This document shows positions 1 through 6,422 of a stretch of 6,675 nt of DNA, piece after piece (within the stretch, counting starts at the first letter, position 1; every line of letters begins with the position of its first letter). Position numbers and translations under genes: made by a program. The stretch lies in contig JBGQHM010000375.1 in the NCBI GenBank assembly GCA_041497995.1, positions 1 to 6,675 on the forward strand, written 5' to 3'. The notes under the pieces are model-generated. The model did not search any database, was not told the origin of the DNA, and was given only the letters and a program-made list of their open reading frames with translations. This DNA comes from DATKMS01 sp041497995. GTDB lineage: Bacteria; Desulfobacterota; Binatia; HRBIN30.

Positions 1-1
1 C

Positions 2-901
2 GCGATCAGCTTGAACGACTGGATCAACACGTGGCCGCTGGCGCCGGCGGCGCGCAAGTGGGTCTCCGGTTCGTTCGCAGACAGAGACGTGCGTAAGTGG
101 ACCTGGCAGTGCCTCTCGCTGTCGGCGTTTGTGCTCCTCAATATGATCGGCGTGCCGCTCTTGGGGGCCACCATTGCCACCCTCTTCCGCGCGCAAGCAT
201 TTCGTGAGTGGCTCTGGTTCACGTTCCTGACGCTCTGGTTGGTGGTGGCGTCGACCGTGGGGGCCATGCTGGTAACGATGGGGTACGACTCCTACTCCGT
301 GGGCGGGCAGCTGCTCTTACACACCCGTTGGTATGTGTTTCCGTTCGCGGCCACGGCCATCTGGGCGCTGTACAGCGCTGCACAGCGGCGCGTGAAGTGG
401 CCCGAGCGCATTTGGGTCGGCATTGGCGTTGTGGTTGCGGGGGTGTGTGTCGGCATGCAGTTGAGGACGCCGACGGGCGGTGTGCAGTGGGTGAGTATGG
501 CAGAGAAGTTGCAATTCGAGACCGACGAATGGCGTGCGCTGCAGGAGTTGCGCGAGCATACCGCCGTCGATGCCGTCATCCTCTCGAACCGCTACGCGGC
601 GCGGCATACGTGCGTGTTCAGCGGATTGGCGGGCCGCGCCGCGTACGTGGAAGGTGGCGACAATGTCGTCGCCCAACAGGCGTTGCGGGTGAATCCCGTG
701 GACGACCGCCAACGACGCGTGGTGCGGCTGTGGGAAGCAACGGATCCGCGCCAATTCTGCACGCTGTTGTCCACGACGGGTGCGACGCACCTCGTGGAAT
801 TTGCCGATAGCCCGCTGCAGGTGCACGGCCCACCGTGCTTGCGCCGGCTGTGGGACAGTCCGCGCCAGCGGGTAACGATTTGGGAGACCCGGCCGAAGTG
901 A
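2..901 (+). CDS. Polytopic membrane protein, GT-C glycosyltransferase-like, C-terminal part (5' end outside window)
   Basis: The reading frame is open to the left edge of the window, so the beginning is missing. The TTG at 11 is only an in-frame codon and not a convincing start. Counting from that TTG, hydrophobic segments lie at about residues 34-57, 66-90, 107-124 and 133-150. A soluble tail follows from about 170 to 296, with the segments DAVILSNRY, FSGLAGRAAYVEG and THLVEFADSPL. A run of membrane helices with a TRWYVFPF-like segment, then an extracytoplasmic alpha/beta tail, is the layout of many predicted GT-C sugar transferases and related polysaccharide membrane proteins. This resemblance is by pattern only. 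The acidic loop that would mark a GT-C active site lies upstream and cannot be seen, so an O-antigen polymerase-like or unassigned membrane protein is also possible. It ends with TGA and converges on the next gene with a 4-base gap. Confidence 0.8.
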   Translation, partial: AISLNDWINTWPLAPAARKWVSGSFADRDVRKWTWQCLSLSAFVLLNMIGVPLLGATIATLFRAQAFREWLWFTFLTLWLVVASTVGAMLVTMGYDSYSVGGQLLLHTRWYVFPFAATAIWALYSAAQRRVKWPERIWVGIGVVVAGVCVGMQLRTPTGGVQWVSMAEKLQFETDEWRALQELREHTAVDAVILSNRYAARHTCVFSGLAGRAAYVEGGDNVVAQQALRVNPVDDRQRRVVRLWEATDPRQFCTLLSTTGATHLVEFADSPLQVHGPPCLRRLWDSPRQRVTIWETRPK

Positions 902-905
902 GCGA

Positions 906-1916
906 CTACTGGACCGTGTCCGCGGGCTGGCTGATCGTGATCGCCGACTGACCCTCCGTCCTTCTCGGCGGCGGGTTGAACACGGACTTGATCAGGAAGT
1001 GCGGGCGTTGCTTCACCTCTTCGAAGATGCGCGCCAGATAGTCGCCAATCACTGCGAGGCACAGCAACTGAATGCCGCCGAGGAAGAGCACCGCGATGAA
1101 CAGCGTCATGAAGCCGCTCGGGGCGTCGCGCTCGACGAGATAGATGACGAGGTAGATGCCGATCACCAGCGCCGCGAACGCTGTCACGCCAAGCGCTAGG
1201 TAGGAGATCAGCTCGAGTGGTACGAACGAGAAGGAGAAGATACCTTTGCGTGCCCAGGCGATGTTCTTGCGCAGGTTGTTGGTGGTGACACCGAACATGC
1301 GCTCGGGGCGTACGTACGGAACGCCGGTCTGTTTGTAGCCCACCCAGGCGCGCATGCCACGCAAGAAACGGTCGCGCTCCGACATGGTGTTGAGGGCGTC
1401 GATGACCTTGCGGTCCATCAGTGAGAAATCGCCGGCGTCGCGGGGGATGTCGACGTAGCTCAGCGCATGAAAGACGCGATAGAAGAGCTTGTACGCGACC
1501 TGCAGGAATCGCGTAGCCTCGCGTTTCACGCGGACGCCGTACACGACCTCGTAGCCTTGCTGCCACTTCTCGAAGAACTGCGGAATCAACTCGGGTGGGT
1601 CTTGCAGGTCGCCGTCCATCAACACCGCCATGTCACCTGTGCAGAGCCGCATGCCGCTGGTGAACGCCGCCTGCGAGCCGAAGTTACGGGTGTGCGTGAT
1701 TGCCACGAGCTGCGGATCCTTGGCGGCCAGGTCGCGCAAAATCTCCTCCGAGTCATCGGGGCTGCCGTCGTTGACGAAGATCAGCTCCGGCACCAGCGGC
1801 AGGGCCCCGAGTGCCTTCTTCAGCCGCTCGTACATGTACGGGATCGCTTGCCCGTCCTTGTAGCATGCGACGATGACGGAGAGTGTGGGAAGCCTGTCGG
1901 CGGCGATGTCGTTCAC
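906..1916 (-). CDS. GT2 family glycosyltransferase, GtrB/DPM1-like polyprenyl-phosphate sugar transferase
   Basis: Predicted inner-membrane enzyme that transfers a sugar from a nucleotide donor to a polyprenyl phosphate carrier. The 336 residues match the usual length of bacterial GtrB/ArnC-type proteins. The GT-A domain starts with LSVIVACYKDG (about 12-22), then FVNDGSPDDS (47-56), the metal-binding DxD within MDGDLQDPPE (100-109), AGDFSLMDR (161-169) and RDRFLRGMRAWVGY (181-194). An amphipathic stretch, KGIFSFSFVPLE, leads into two membrane helices at about 232-260 and 268-292. The C-terminal tail (about 300-336) is basic then polar. The start is GTG, 7 bases after the TAG of the upstream transketolase half, with no clear Shine-Dalgarno sequence, so translation probably depends on coupling. 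It is the last gene of the minus-strand operon. The family call is firm from the motifs; the sugar and lipid substrates are unknown. Confidence 0.93.
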   Translation of the reverse strand: MNDIAADRLPTLSVIVACYKDGQAIPYMYERLKKALGALPLVPELIFVNDGSPDDSEEILRDLAAKDPQLVAITHTRNFGSQAAFTSGMRLCTGDMAVLMDGDLQDPPELIPQFFEKWQQGYEVVYGVRVKREATRFLQVAYKLFYRVFHALSYVDIPRDAGDFSLMDRKVIDALNTMSERDRFLRGMRAWVGYKQTGVPYVRPERMFGVTTNNLRKNIAWARKGIFSFSFVPLELISYLALGVTAFAALVIGIYLVIYLVERDAPSGFMTLFIAVLFLGGIQLLCLAVIGDYLARIFEEVKQRPHFLIKSVFNPPPRRTEGQSAITISQPADTVQ

Positions 1917-1923
1917 GATTGTG

Positions 1924-2844
1924 CTAGCGGCGGAGCAGGGCGGCGAGTGCGTCGCCGATCTGGGGAGCGGTCAGACCTTGTGCGTGGCGATGGAACTCTT
2001 GGTCGCCACAGGTGTGGGAGAACTGGTCGCCGGCACCGAAGCGCCGGAACGTGGTCGGTGCATCGAGCTCAGCGATGTGCTCGGCGACGGCGCTGCCGAA
2101 GCCGCCGAGCCGGCTGTGCTCTTCCAGGGTTGCGACAAGGCGCGTCTCGCGCACAGCTGCGTCGATGGTCGCCGTGTCGAGCGGCTTCACGGTGGGCATG
2201 CTGACGACGCGGCAGGTGATCGAATGCGCCGCGAGCAAATCGGCGACCTTCACAGCGGTGGCCAGCATGTTGCCGGTCGATAGGAGGGCGATGTCGCGGC
2301 CGTCACGCAGCGTGAGGCTTTGGCCGATTTCAAAGGACACGGGTCCGGGGTGTACTGCCGGTTCGCCGGCGCGCCCGAGCCGCAAGTAAGCCGGCCCGCG
2401 GTGCTTGGCGAGCGCGTGTACGGCGGCGATGGTTTCGGCCGGATCGCCCGGGCACACGACGGTCAGGTTGGGCACCACACGCATCACGGCGATGTCTTCG
2501 AGCGCGTGATGCGTCGGTCCGTTCGGCCCGTAGCTGTAGCCGCCGCCGACACCGACGACCGTCACGCCGGTTTCGTGGTAGCAGATGTCGTTGCGGATTT
2601 GCTCGTAACAGCGCAGCGTGGCGAACGGCACGATAGAGTAGATGAACGGCTTCTTTCCTTCGAGCGCCAGCCCGGCGGCGACGCTGGCCATCGTGGCTTC
2701 GGCGACGCCGACGTTCATGAAGCGGCCGGGGTAGCGGCGGGCAAAATCGTCGAACAGTTTGAAGCCGAGGTCGCCGGTCAGGAAAACGATCCGCTCATCG
2801 ACGGCGGCCGCGTCGGTGAGGGCGCGGATGAAGGCGTTGCGCAT
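1924..2844 (-). CDS. Split transketolase, C-terminal subunit (pyrimidine-binding plus C-terminal domains)
   Basis: Second half of a two-gene transketolase; with its partner it should form a ThDP-dependent enzyme that moves a two-carbon ketol unit between sugars. The pyrimidine-binding domain spans about residues 1-165. It contains FMNVGVAEATM (42-52), whose Glu49 corresponds to the family glutamate that activates the ThDP aminopyrimidine. It also contains YGPNGPTHHALEDIAV (105-120), where His112 fits the conserved GPTH histidine, and PAYLRLGR (151-158). The transketolase C-terminal domain follows from about 180 to 300, with LEEHSRLGGFGSAVAE (240-255). At 306 residues it has the usual size for this subunit. 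The start is ATG, 8 bases after the N-terminal subunit stop, with a GAGG ribosome site overlapping that stop. It ends in TAG. The family is clear; the substrate is not. A 1-deoxyxylulose phosphate synthase half is less likely because the gene pairs with a separate transketolase-like N-terminal gene. Confidence 0.93.
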   Translation of the reverse strand: MRNAFIRALTDAAAVDERIVFLTGDLGFKLFDDFARRYPGRFMNVGVAEATMASVAAGLALEGKKPFIYSIVPFATLRCYEQIRNDICYHETGVTVVGVGGGYSYGPNGPTHHALEDIAVMRVVPNLTVVCPGDPAETIAAVHALAKHRGPAYLRLGRAGEPAVHPGPVSFEIGQSLTLRDGRDIALLSTGNMLATAVKVADLLAAHSITCRVVSMPTVKPLDTATIDAAVRETRLVATLEEHSRLGGFGSAVAEHIAELDAPTTFRRFGAGDQFSHTCGDQEFHRHAQGLTAPQIGDALAALLRR

Positions 2845-2850
2845 GCGCTG

Positions 2851-2854
2851 CCTC
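2851..2854 (-). promoter_or_regulatory. Shine-Dalgarno GAGG overlapping the upstream stop codon
   Basis: On the minus strand the N-terminal transketolase subunit ends in TGA, which runs into GAGG (TGAGG), six bases before the ATG of the C-terminal subunit. This is the best ribosome binding site in the operon. Its overlap with the stop suggests the terminating ribosome helps start the second half, which would keep the two subunits in equal amounts. The coupling is inferred from spacing. Confidence 0.6.
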
Positions 2855-3695
2855 AGCCCGCCAACTCGCGCAGGGCGCGCGCCAGGTCGTCGTCATTTGG
2901 TGGCCGGTAGTGCCATTCCAAGTCGTCTTCCATGAACGACACGCCCTTGCCCTTGACGGTGTGGGCGACGATGGCGCTCGGGTGCCCTGTCGCCAGCGGC
3001 ACGTCGTCGAGAACGCGGACGATCGCGTCCATGTCGTGACCGTCGATCTCGCGCGTGCTCCACCCGAAGGCGCGCCATTTGTCCGCCAGCGGAGCGAGGC
3101 CGGTGACCTCGTTCGAGCGACCCATGGCCTGCAGCTTGTTGTAATCGACGATGGCGATGAGGTTGTCGAGCTTGCGGCCGGTGGCGAACATGGCGGCCTC
3201 CCAGACGCTGCCCTCGTTGCACTCGCCGTCGCTCAGCAGCACGAAGACACGTCCCGGCCGTCCGTCGAGCTGGCGCGCCAGCGCCGTACCGGTGGCGACC
3301 GCAAGACCGTGGCCCAACGAGCCCGTGGCGATCTCGATGCCCGGCACGCCCTGGGGGCAGGGATGCTCGGCAAGCTTGCCGCCGTTCTGGGCGTAGGTCG
3401 CGAGCAGGGCGTGTGGGAAGTAGCCGCGTTCCGCCAGCGTTGCGTAGTAGGACATGCAGCCATGGCCCTTGCTCATGACGAAGCGGTCTTGGTTGTCTGC
3501 CGGCGCCGCTTGCGGGTCGATGTGCATAGCGTGGAAGTACAGACCCACGAGCAGGTCGGCGCAGGACAGGGCGGAACCGACGTGCGGTGTCTTGCCGTCG
3601 TGTGCCATGCGCACCGTCGCCATACGGACGGCCCGGGCACGGGCTTGGAGGTCGGCCACGATCGGGGCTGGCGAGCGGGTCGCGGCGTCACGCAT
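2853..3695 (-). CDS. Split transketolase, N-terminal subunit (ThDP pyrophosphate-binding)
   Basis: First half of a two-gene transketolase, 280 residues, the usual subunit size. Conserved sites run in the expected order: GKTPHVGSALS (34-44) with His38; SKGHG (75-79) with His78; AEHPCP (109-114) with His111; TGSLGHGL (124-131); and the ThDP/metal motif from LLSDGECNEG (153-162) to DYNKLQ (184-189), with Asp156 and Asn186 as likely metal ligands. Near the C-terminus, HTVKGKGVSFMEDD (245-258) is followed by EWHYRPPND. The common split transketolases I know usually read WHG at this point; WHY variants are, from memory, found in sugar-biosynthesis loci. The ATG overlaps the end of the methyltransferase gene by 8 bases (ATGCGTGA), with an AAGG nine bases upstream. 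Co-expression with the C-terminal subunit just downstream is nearly certain. The donor and acceptor sugars cannot be deduced; the neighbours favour a glycan-related role over the central pentose phosphate pathway. Confidence 0.93.
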   Translation of the reverse strand: MRDAATRSPAPIVADLQARARAVRMATVRMAHDGKTPHVGSALSCADLLVGLYFHAMHIDPQAAPADNQDRFVMSKGHGCMSYYATLAERGYFPHALLATYAQNGGKLAEHPCPQGVPGIEIATGSLGHGLAVATGTALARQLDGRPGRVFVLLSDGECNEGSVWEAAMFATGRKLDNLIAIVDYNKLQAMGRSNEVTGLAPLADKWRAFGWSTREIDGHDMDAIVRVLDDVPLATGHPSAIVAHTVKGKGVSFMEDDLEWHYRPPNDDDLARALRELAG

Positions 3696-4647
3696 TGGGC
3701 TGCGCCTTGGTGGCGACGATGCCGAGATTGCCCGCGCTCAGCGTGATCGGAATCTTGCCGAGCGGCACGTGGGCGAGGAAGGAGAGCAACGGCGACTTGA
3801 GAGGCCGCGGCAGCGGCACGAGTTTGGTCCAATAGCTGAGTGGGTAGGTGTTGCGCACACTGAAGACCTCGTGCACGACGAATCCGCTCTTCTCGAAGAT
3901 GCGGCGCATGGTGCGTTTATCGAACAGCGCGGTGTGCTCGACGTCGACAATCGGGCTCAACTCGCCCAGCAACCGGTTCGAGAGCGCGCCGCAGTCATGA
4001 TTGATGAACAATGCCAGCCCTCCGGGTTTCAGGTTCTTCATGCACGCCGCCAGCAACGCCGCCGCGTCCGGTACGTGATCGAGCACTTGGAAGCCGCAGA
4101 TGACGTCGAAGTGACTCGCGGGGAACGTGTTGCTGTCGTACAGGCCCTGACGGATATTCGTCCGCACCTCGTCGGCCGCTTTGCTGACCGCCTCGCTGCT
4201 TGGCTCTATGCCCCACACTTCGGTGAACCCCAACTGCAGTGCCTCGCGCAGAAGAAAGCCACTGCCACACCCGATCTCCATCAGACGGTGCCGTTCGCGC
4301 ACCTGCGGCAGCACACGTTCCAGGTAGGCTCGGTAGGTAGCGCGCGCGAACTCCGCCTCGGCTTCGTAGGTAAAGTTGCTGCTTTCGTACAACCGCGCGA
4401 GCTCGTGCGCCGGGAGGATCGGATCAGAGCGCAGGAGGCCGCAACGTTGACAGCGTACCATGCGATAGTGCAGGCGATCGGGAAGCCGGCGCGCCGAAAA
4501 CACCGCGCCGTTCAGGTCCTGCGGCCGGAAGTTCATGGGATAGACCTCGCGGTCCGATCCGTTGGTTTCGCAGATGGGGCAGCGGGTGTTGTGCAGGGAT
4601 ACGGAATCTGCGCCCGTCCCGCCCGCCGTCGCTTCATTTACACTCAT
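3688..4647 (-). CDS. Class I SAM-dependent methyltransferase with N-terminal zinc-ribbon-like module
   Basis: Predicted cytoplasmic methyltransferase of 319 residues and first gene of the minus-strand operon. Two cysteine pairs, CPIC (23-26) and CQRCG (66-70), form a probable structural zinc site like that of sugar methyltransferases in polysaccharide and antibiotic clusters. The Rossmann-fold domain follows: motif I LMEIGCGSGFLL (122-133), the acidic end of strand 2 in GIEPSSEA (146-153, Glu148), FDVICGFQVLDHVPD (180-194), and LKPGGLALFINHD (206-218). The region after about 265 is hydrophobic and basic, with no second catalytic domain, unlike the longer (about 410-residue) sugar C-methyltransferases of the TylCIII/NovU type. 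The ATG at 4647 has no obvious Shine-Dalgarno sequence; the frame is closed by a stop at 4684-4686. Its end overlaps the next gene by 8 bases. The substrate may be a sugar or sugar nucleotide, by context only; O-, N- or C-methylation cannot be told apart. Confidence 0.88.
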   Translation of the reverse strand: MSVNEATAGGTGADSVSLHNTRCPICETNGSDREVYPMNFRPQDLNGAVFSARRLPDRLHYRMVRCQRCGLLRSDPILPAHELARLYESSNFTYEAEAEFARATYRAYLERVLPQVRERHRLMEIGCGSGFLLREALQLGFTEVWGIEPSSEAVSKAADEVRTNIRQGLYDSNTFPASHFDVICGFQVLDHVPDAAALLAACMKNLKPGGLALFINHDCGALSNRLLGELSPIVDVEHTALFDKRTMRRIFEKSGFVVHEVFSVRNTYPLSYWTKLVPLPRPLKSPLLSFLAHVPLGKIPITLSAGNLGIVATKAQPNA

Positions 4648-4663
4648 GATGAGCAGCGTTTTG

Positions 4664-4693
4664 TTGGTACCACAGAGCGCGAATCAGCGTCAA
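4664..4693 (-). promoter_or_regulatory. Weak sigma70-like promoter candidate for the methyltransferase-led operon
   Basis: On the minus strand TTGACG (4693-4688) is a 5/6 match to the -35 consensus. TACCAA (4669-4664), 18 bases further on, is a poor 3/6 match to the -10 consensus. The ATG lies 16 bases beyond, which would give a very short leader. It is the only promoter-like pair I found on this side of the spacer, and in GC-rich DNA such a match has limited weight. I saw no convincing promoter for the divergent membrane gene between 4700 and 4913. Confidence 0.25.
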
Positions 4694-4728
4694 TCAGCAT
4701 CGCAGCATCGCAGTGGATTGCATCGCAG
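4682..4728. repeat. Short direct repeats in the divergent intergenic spacer
   Basis: Three exact copies of GCATCGCAG lie at 4697-4705, 4705-4713 and 4720-4728; the first two share a base. Two copies of AATCAGC, 10 bases apart, precede them at 4682-4688 and 4692-4698. The cluster sits between two divergent genes and overlaps the -35 candidate for the operon. It could be a regulator binding region or a slippage-generated simple repeat. The repeats are plain in the sequence; any role is inference. Confidence 0.6.
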
Positions 4729-4913
4729 GTGGCACCATCTGGGTGAGTGCCGGCACACCCTTGAGTGACTGTGACGTCGCGTCCGACGAGCGGATCGTTG
4801 CCGGGCAGCACGGAACGCAGAGGTGTTCGGCCACCGCGCAGGACAGAGGTTGGCCGCGCGTGTTCGCATTGCCACTGAAGATCATGCTACTCGCGTTGGC
4901 GAAGACGTCACGA

Positions 4914-6422
4914 ATGACAACCCCAGAGATCCAGTCGCGTACCGATGCGACCTCATCCTTCGAGGGAGGGCCTATCGCGTTTGTTCCGGCGATCGTGGCT
5001 GGGATGGTGACCGCCACGGTCGTGTTGTGGGTTCTCGCCTTACAGCGCGGTGCGAGCCCGCCGGACCCGTTGATGGCTCATCTGGTGCCGTGGGCGCGGC
5101 CGATGGCGCGCTCGGATGAACGGGACCAGTTTCTCTATCACGCCGGGATCATTCTGACGGCTCTTGGTGGTTTCGGTGGGGCGCTGATCCAGATGTGGCT
5201 TACGCGCGCGCGGCCCGCGCCGCGCCCGACGCTGCCGGCAAAGCAAGCGCCGCGCAAGCGGACGCGCGCGGCACACACGTCCGCCGCCGGCGGCCGCACT
5301 GCGACGGTTGAAGTGCGGAAACCGGCGCCGGCACGGGCCCGCTGGGTCCGTGCGCTGCCACACGTCCTTGCCGTCATTGCGGTTGGGTCGTTGCTCTACG
5401 TTCCCGACTACCGGGCCATGGCAGGGACCTTCTGGACCGGCGAGCACTTTCATCACTGGCACTTCTACGCGGTGCTGCCGACATATGCCTACTTGAGTGG
5501 GTTGGTACCCGTTCTAGAGTCGTACAGCCAATACGGTCTTGGCCTGCCCATCATTCTCGGGAACCTCTGCCGCCTGACGGGCGGCTTCAGTCATGCGAGC
5601 ATCGTGTGGTTGGGTATGACGTACGGCGTGCTGTACTTCGTCGCGCTCTATGTCTTACTGTGCGCTTGGTTGAGGGACTGGCGCTGGGGCATGGCCGGAG
5701 TGGCCTTCGCGCTGCTCTTGCAGCAGTTCCTAGGTCTCGCTCCCCCGGCGGTACTGTGGCAGTACCCGAGTTCCACTATCTTGCGCTCGCCGTTCGACGT
5801 GTGGGTATTCTTGCTCCTCACCGGGCACGTGTATCGGCACAGCCCGGGCTATCTCATTTCGGCCGGCTTGATCGCTGGTGTTGCGATCTTCTGGGAAAGC
5901 GACACTGGGATCTACCTTGCCGCAAGCTTTGTAGCGTACTGCACCTACCTGTGGTTCGATGACACAGCCAGCGGCGGTTGGAGCTGGATGGGCACAGGCA
6001 AGTATGCAGCCATGGTCGTGATCGCGCCGATCGCCTTCTTCTTCCTGACTTGGCTGAGCGTCGGCGGGGCCATTTCCAGCGCGGTTTTCTGGAATCGATT
6101 TTTCGAGCCGATGCAACTCTTCCGCTCAGGCTTCGGCATGCTGCCGATGCCGGCCCCCGCATGGGGGACGCTGCATGTCTTTCTTACGCCGGGTCTGTAC
6201 GTGTTGGTGGCTCTGTTGGCGCTGATCACGGCGTTACGTCTGAGCGCGCAACCCTGGCGGGGCGGCTATGTGCTGGGCGCCCTCGGGGTCTATGGTCTTG
6301 GAGTTTACCACCAGTACATCGGGCGTTCGCATCCCTGGAACTGGTTCCACGTCTGCATCCCGTTCGTCATCCTGACGACCGCGCTGATCCACATAGCACT
6401 GCAGCGTCTGGAGATGCGCTAG
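4914..6422 (+). CDS. Polytopic membrane protein, GT-C glycosyltransferase-like, ending at an in-frame TAG
   Basis: Predicted inner-membrane protein of 502 residues from this ATG. Hydrophobic segments lie near 21-43, 76-96, 148-164, 229-251, 258-278, 311-347 (probably two helices), 364-384, 419-441, 451-466 and 478-495. Between the second and third is an Arg/Pro/Ala-rich linker (about 97-147). The stretches EHFHHWHFYAV (177-187), SYSQYGLGLP (203-212) and YIGRSHPWNWFH (468-479) resemble motifs I associate with large predicted glycosyltransferase-like membrane proteins of polysaccharide loci; this is from memory, not a search. The start is uncertain. The ATG at 4914 has GAAG nine bases upstream; an in-frame ATG at 4884 has GAAG only three bases upstream; the frame also stays open to a GTG at 4713. 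The TAG probably does not mark the natural end, because the same frame continues as plausible protein. It is divergent from the methyltransferase operon. The substrate is unknown. Confidence 0.82.
   Translation: MTTPEIQSRTDATSSFEGGPIAFVPAIVAGMVTATVVLWVLALQRGASPPDPLMAHLVPWARPMARSDERDQFLYHAGIILTALGGFGGALIQMWLTRARPAPRPTLPAKQAPRKRTRAAHTSAAGGRTATVEVRKPAPARARWVRALPHVLAVIAVGSLLYVPDYRAMAGTFWTGEHFHHWHFYAVLPTYAYLSGLVPVLESYSQYGLGLPIILGNLCRLTGGFSHASIVWLGMTYGVLYFVALYVLLCAWLRDWRWGMAGVAFALLLQQFLGLAPPAVLWQYPSSTILRSPFDVWVFLLLTGHVYRHSPGYLISAGLIAGVAIFWESDTGIYLAASFVAYCTYLWFDDTASGGWSWMGTGKYAAMVVIAPIAFFFLTWLSVGGAISSAVFWNRFFEPMQLFRSGFGMLPMPAPAWGTLHVFLTPGLYVLVALLALITALRLSAQPWRGGYVLGALGVYGLGVYHQYIGRSHPWNWFHVCIPFVILTTALIHIALQRLEMR

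Noticed and set aside
592..1566. 324-codon open frame on the minus strand spanning the end of the first membrane gene and the GT2 gene
   Set aside because: It overlaps two well-supported genes in other frames and encodes Arg-rich low-information sequence.
2910..3746. 278-codon open frame on the plus strand opposite the transketolase N-terminal subunit
   Set aside because: It is the complement of conserved transketolase motifs, and its translation shows no recognisable domain.
3454..4746. 430-codon open frame on the plus strand opposite the methyltransferase gene
   Set aside because: It runs antisense to a gene with clear methyltransferase motifs; its Arg/Ala/His-rich translation shows no domain or membrane pattern and is typical of shadow frames in GC-rich DNA.
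4694..5017. 107-codon open frame on the minus strand across the spacer and the start of the membrane gene
   Set aside because: It covers the first membrane helix of the plus-strand gene antisense, and I recognise no motif in it. It is kept only as part of the start-site question.
5283..5294. 12-bp perfect palindrome GCCGCCGGCGGC
   Set aside because: It lies in the coding sequence of the Ala/Gly/Arg linker and is expected from GC-rich codons; no second copy or flanking signal was seen.
6420..6422. TAG as pyrrolysine or genome-wide recoded amber codon
   Set aside because: TAG ends two intact genes in this window at the expected family lengths, and no suppressor tRNA or pyl gene is present here; a nonsense change or error is simpler.
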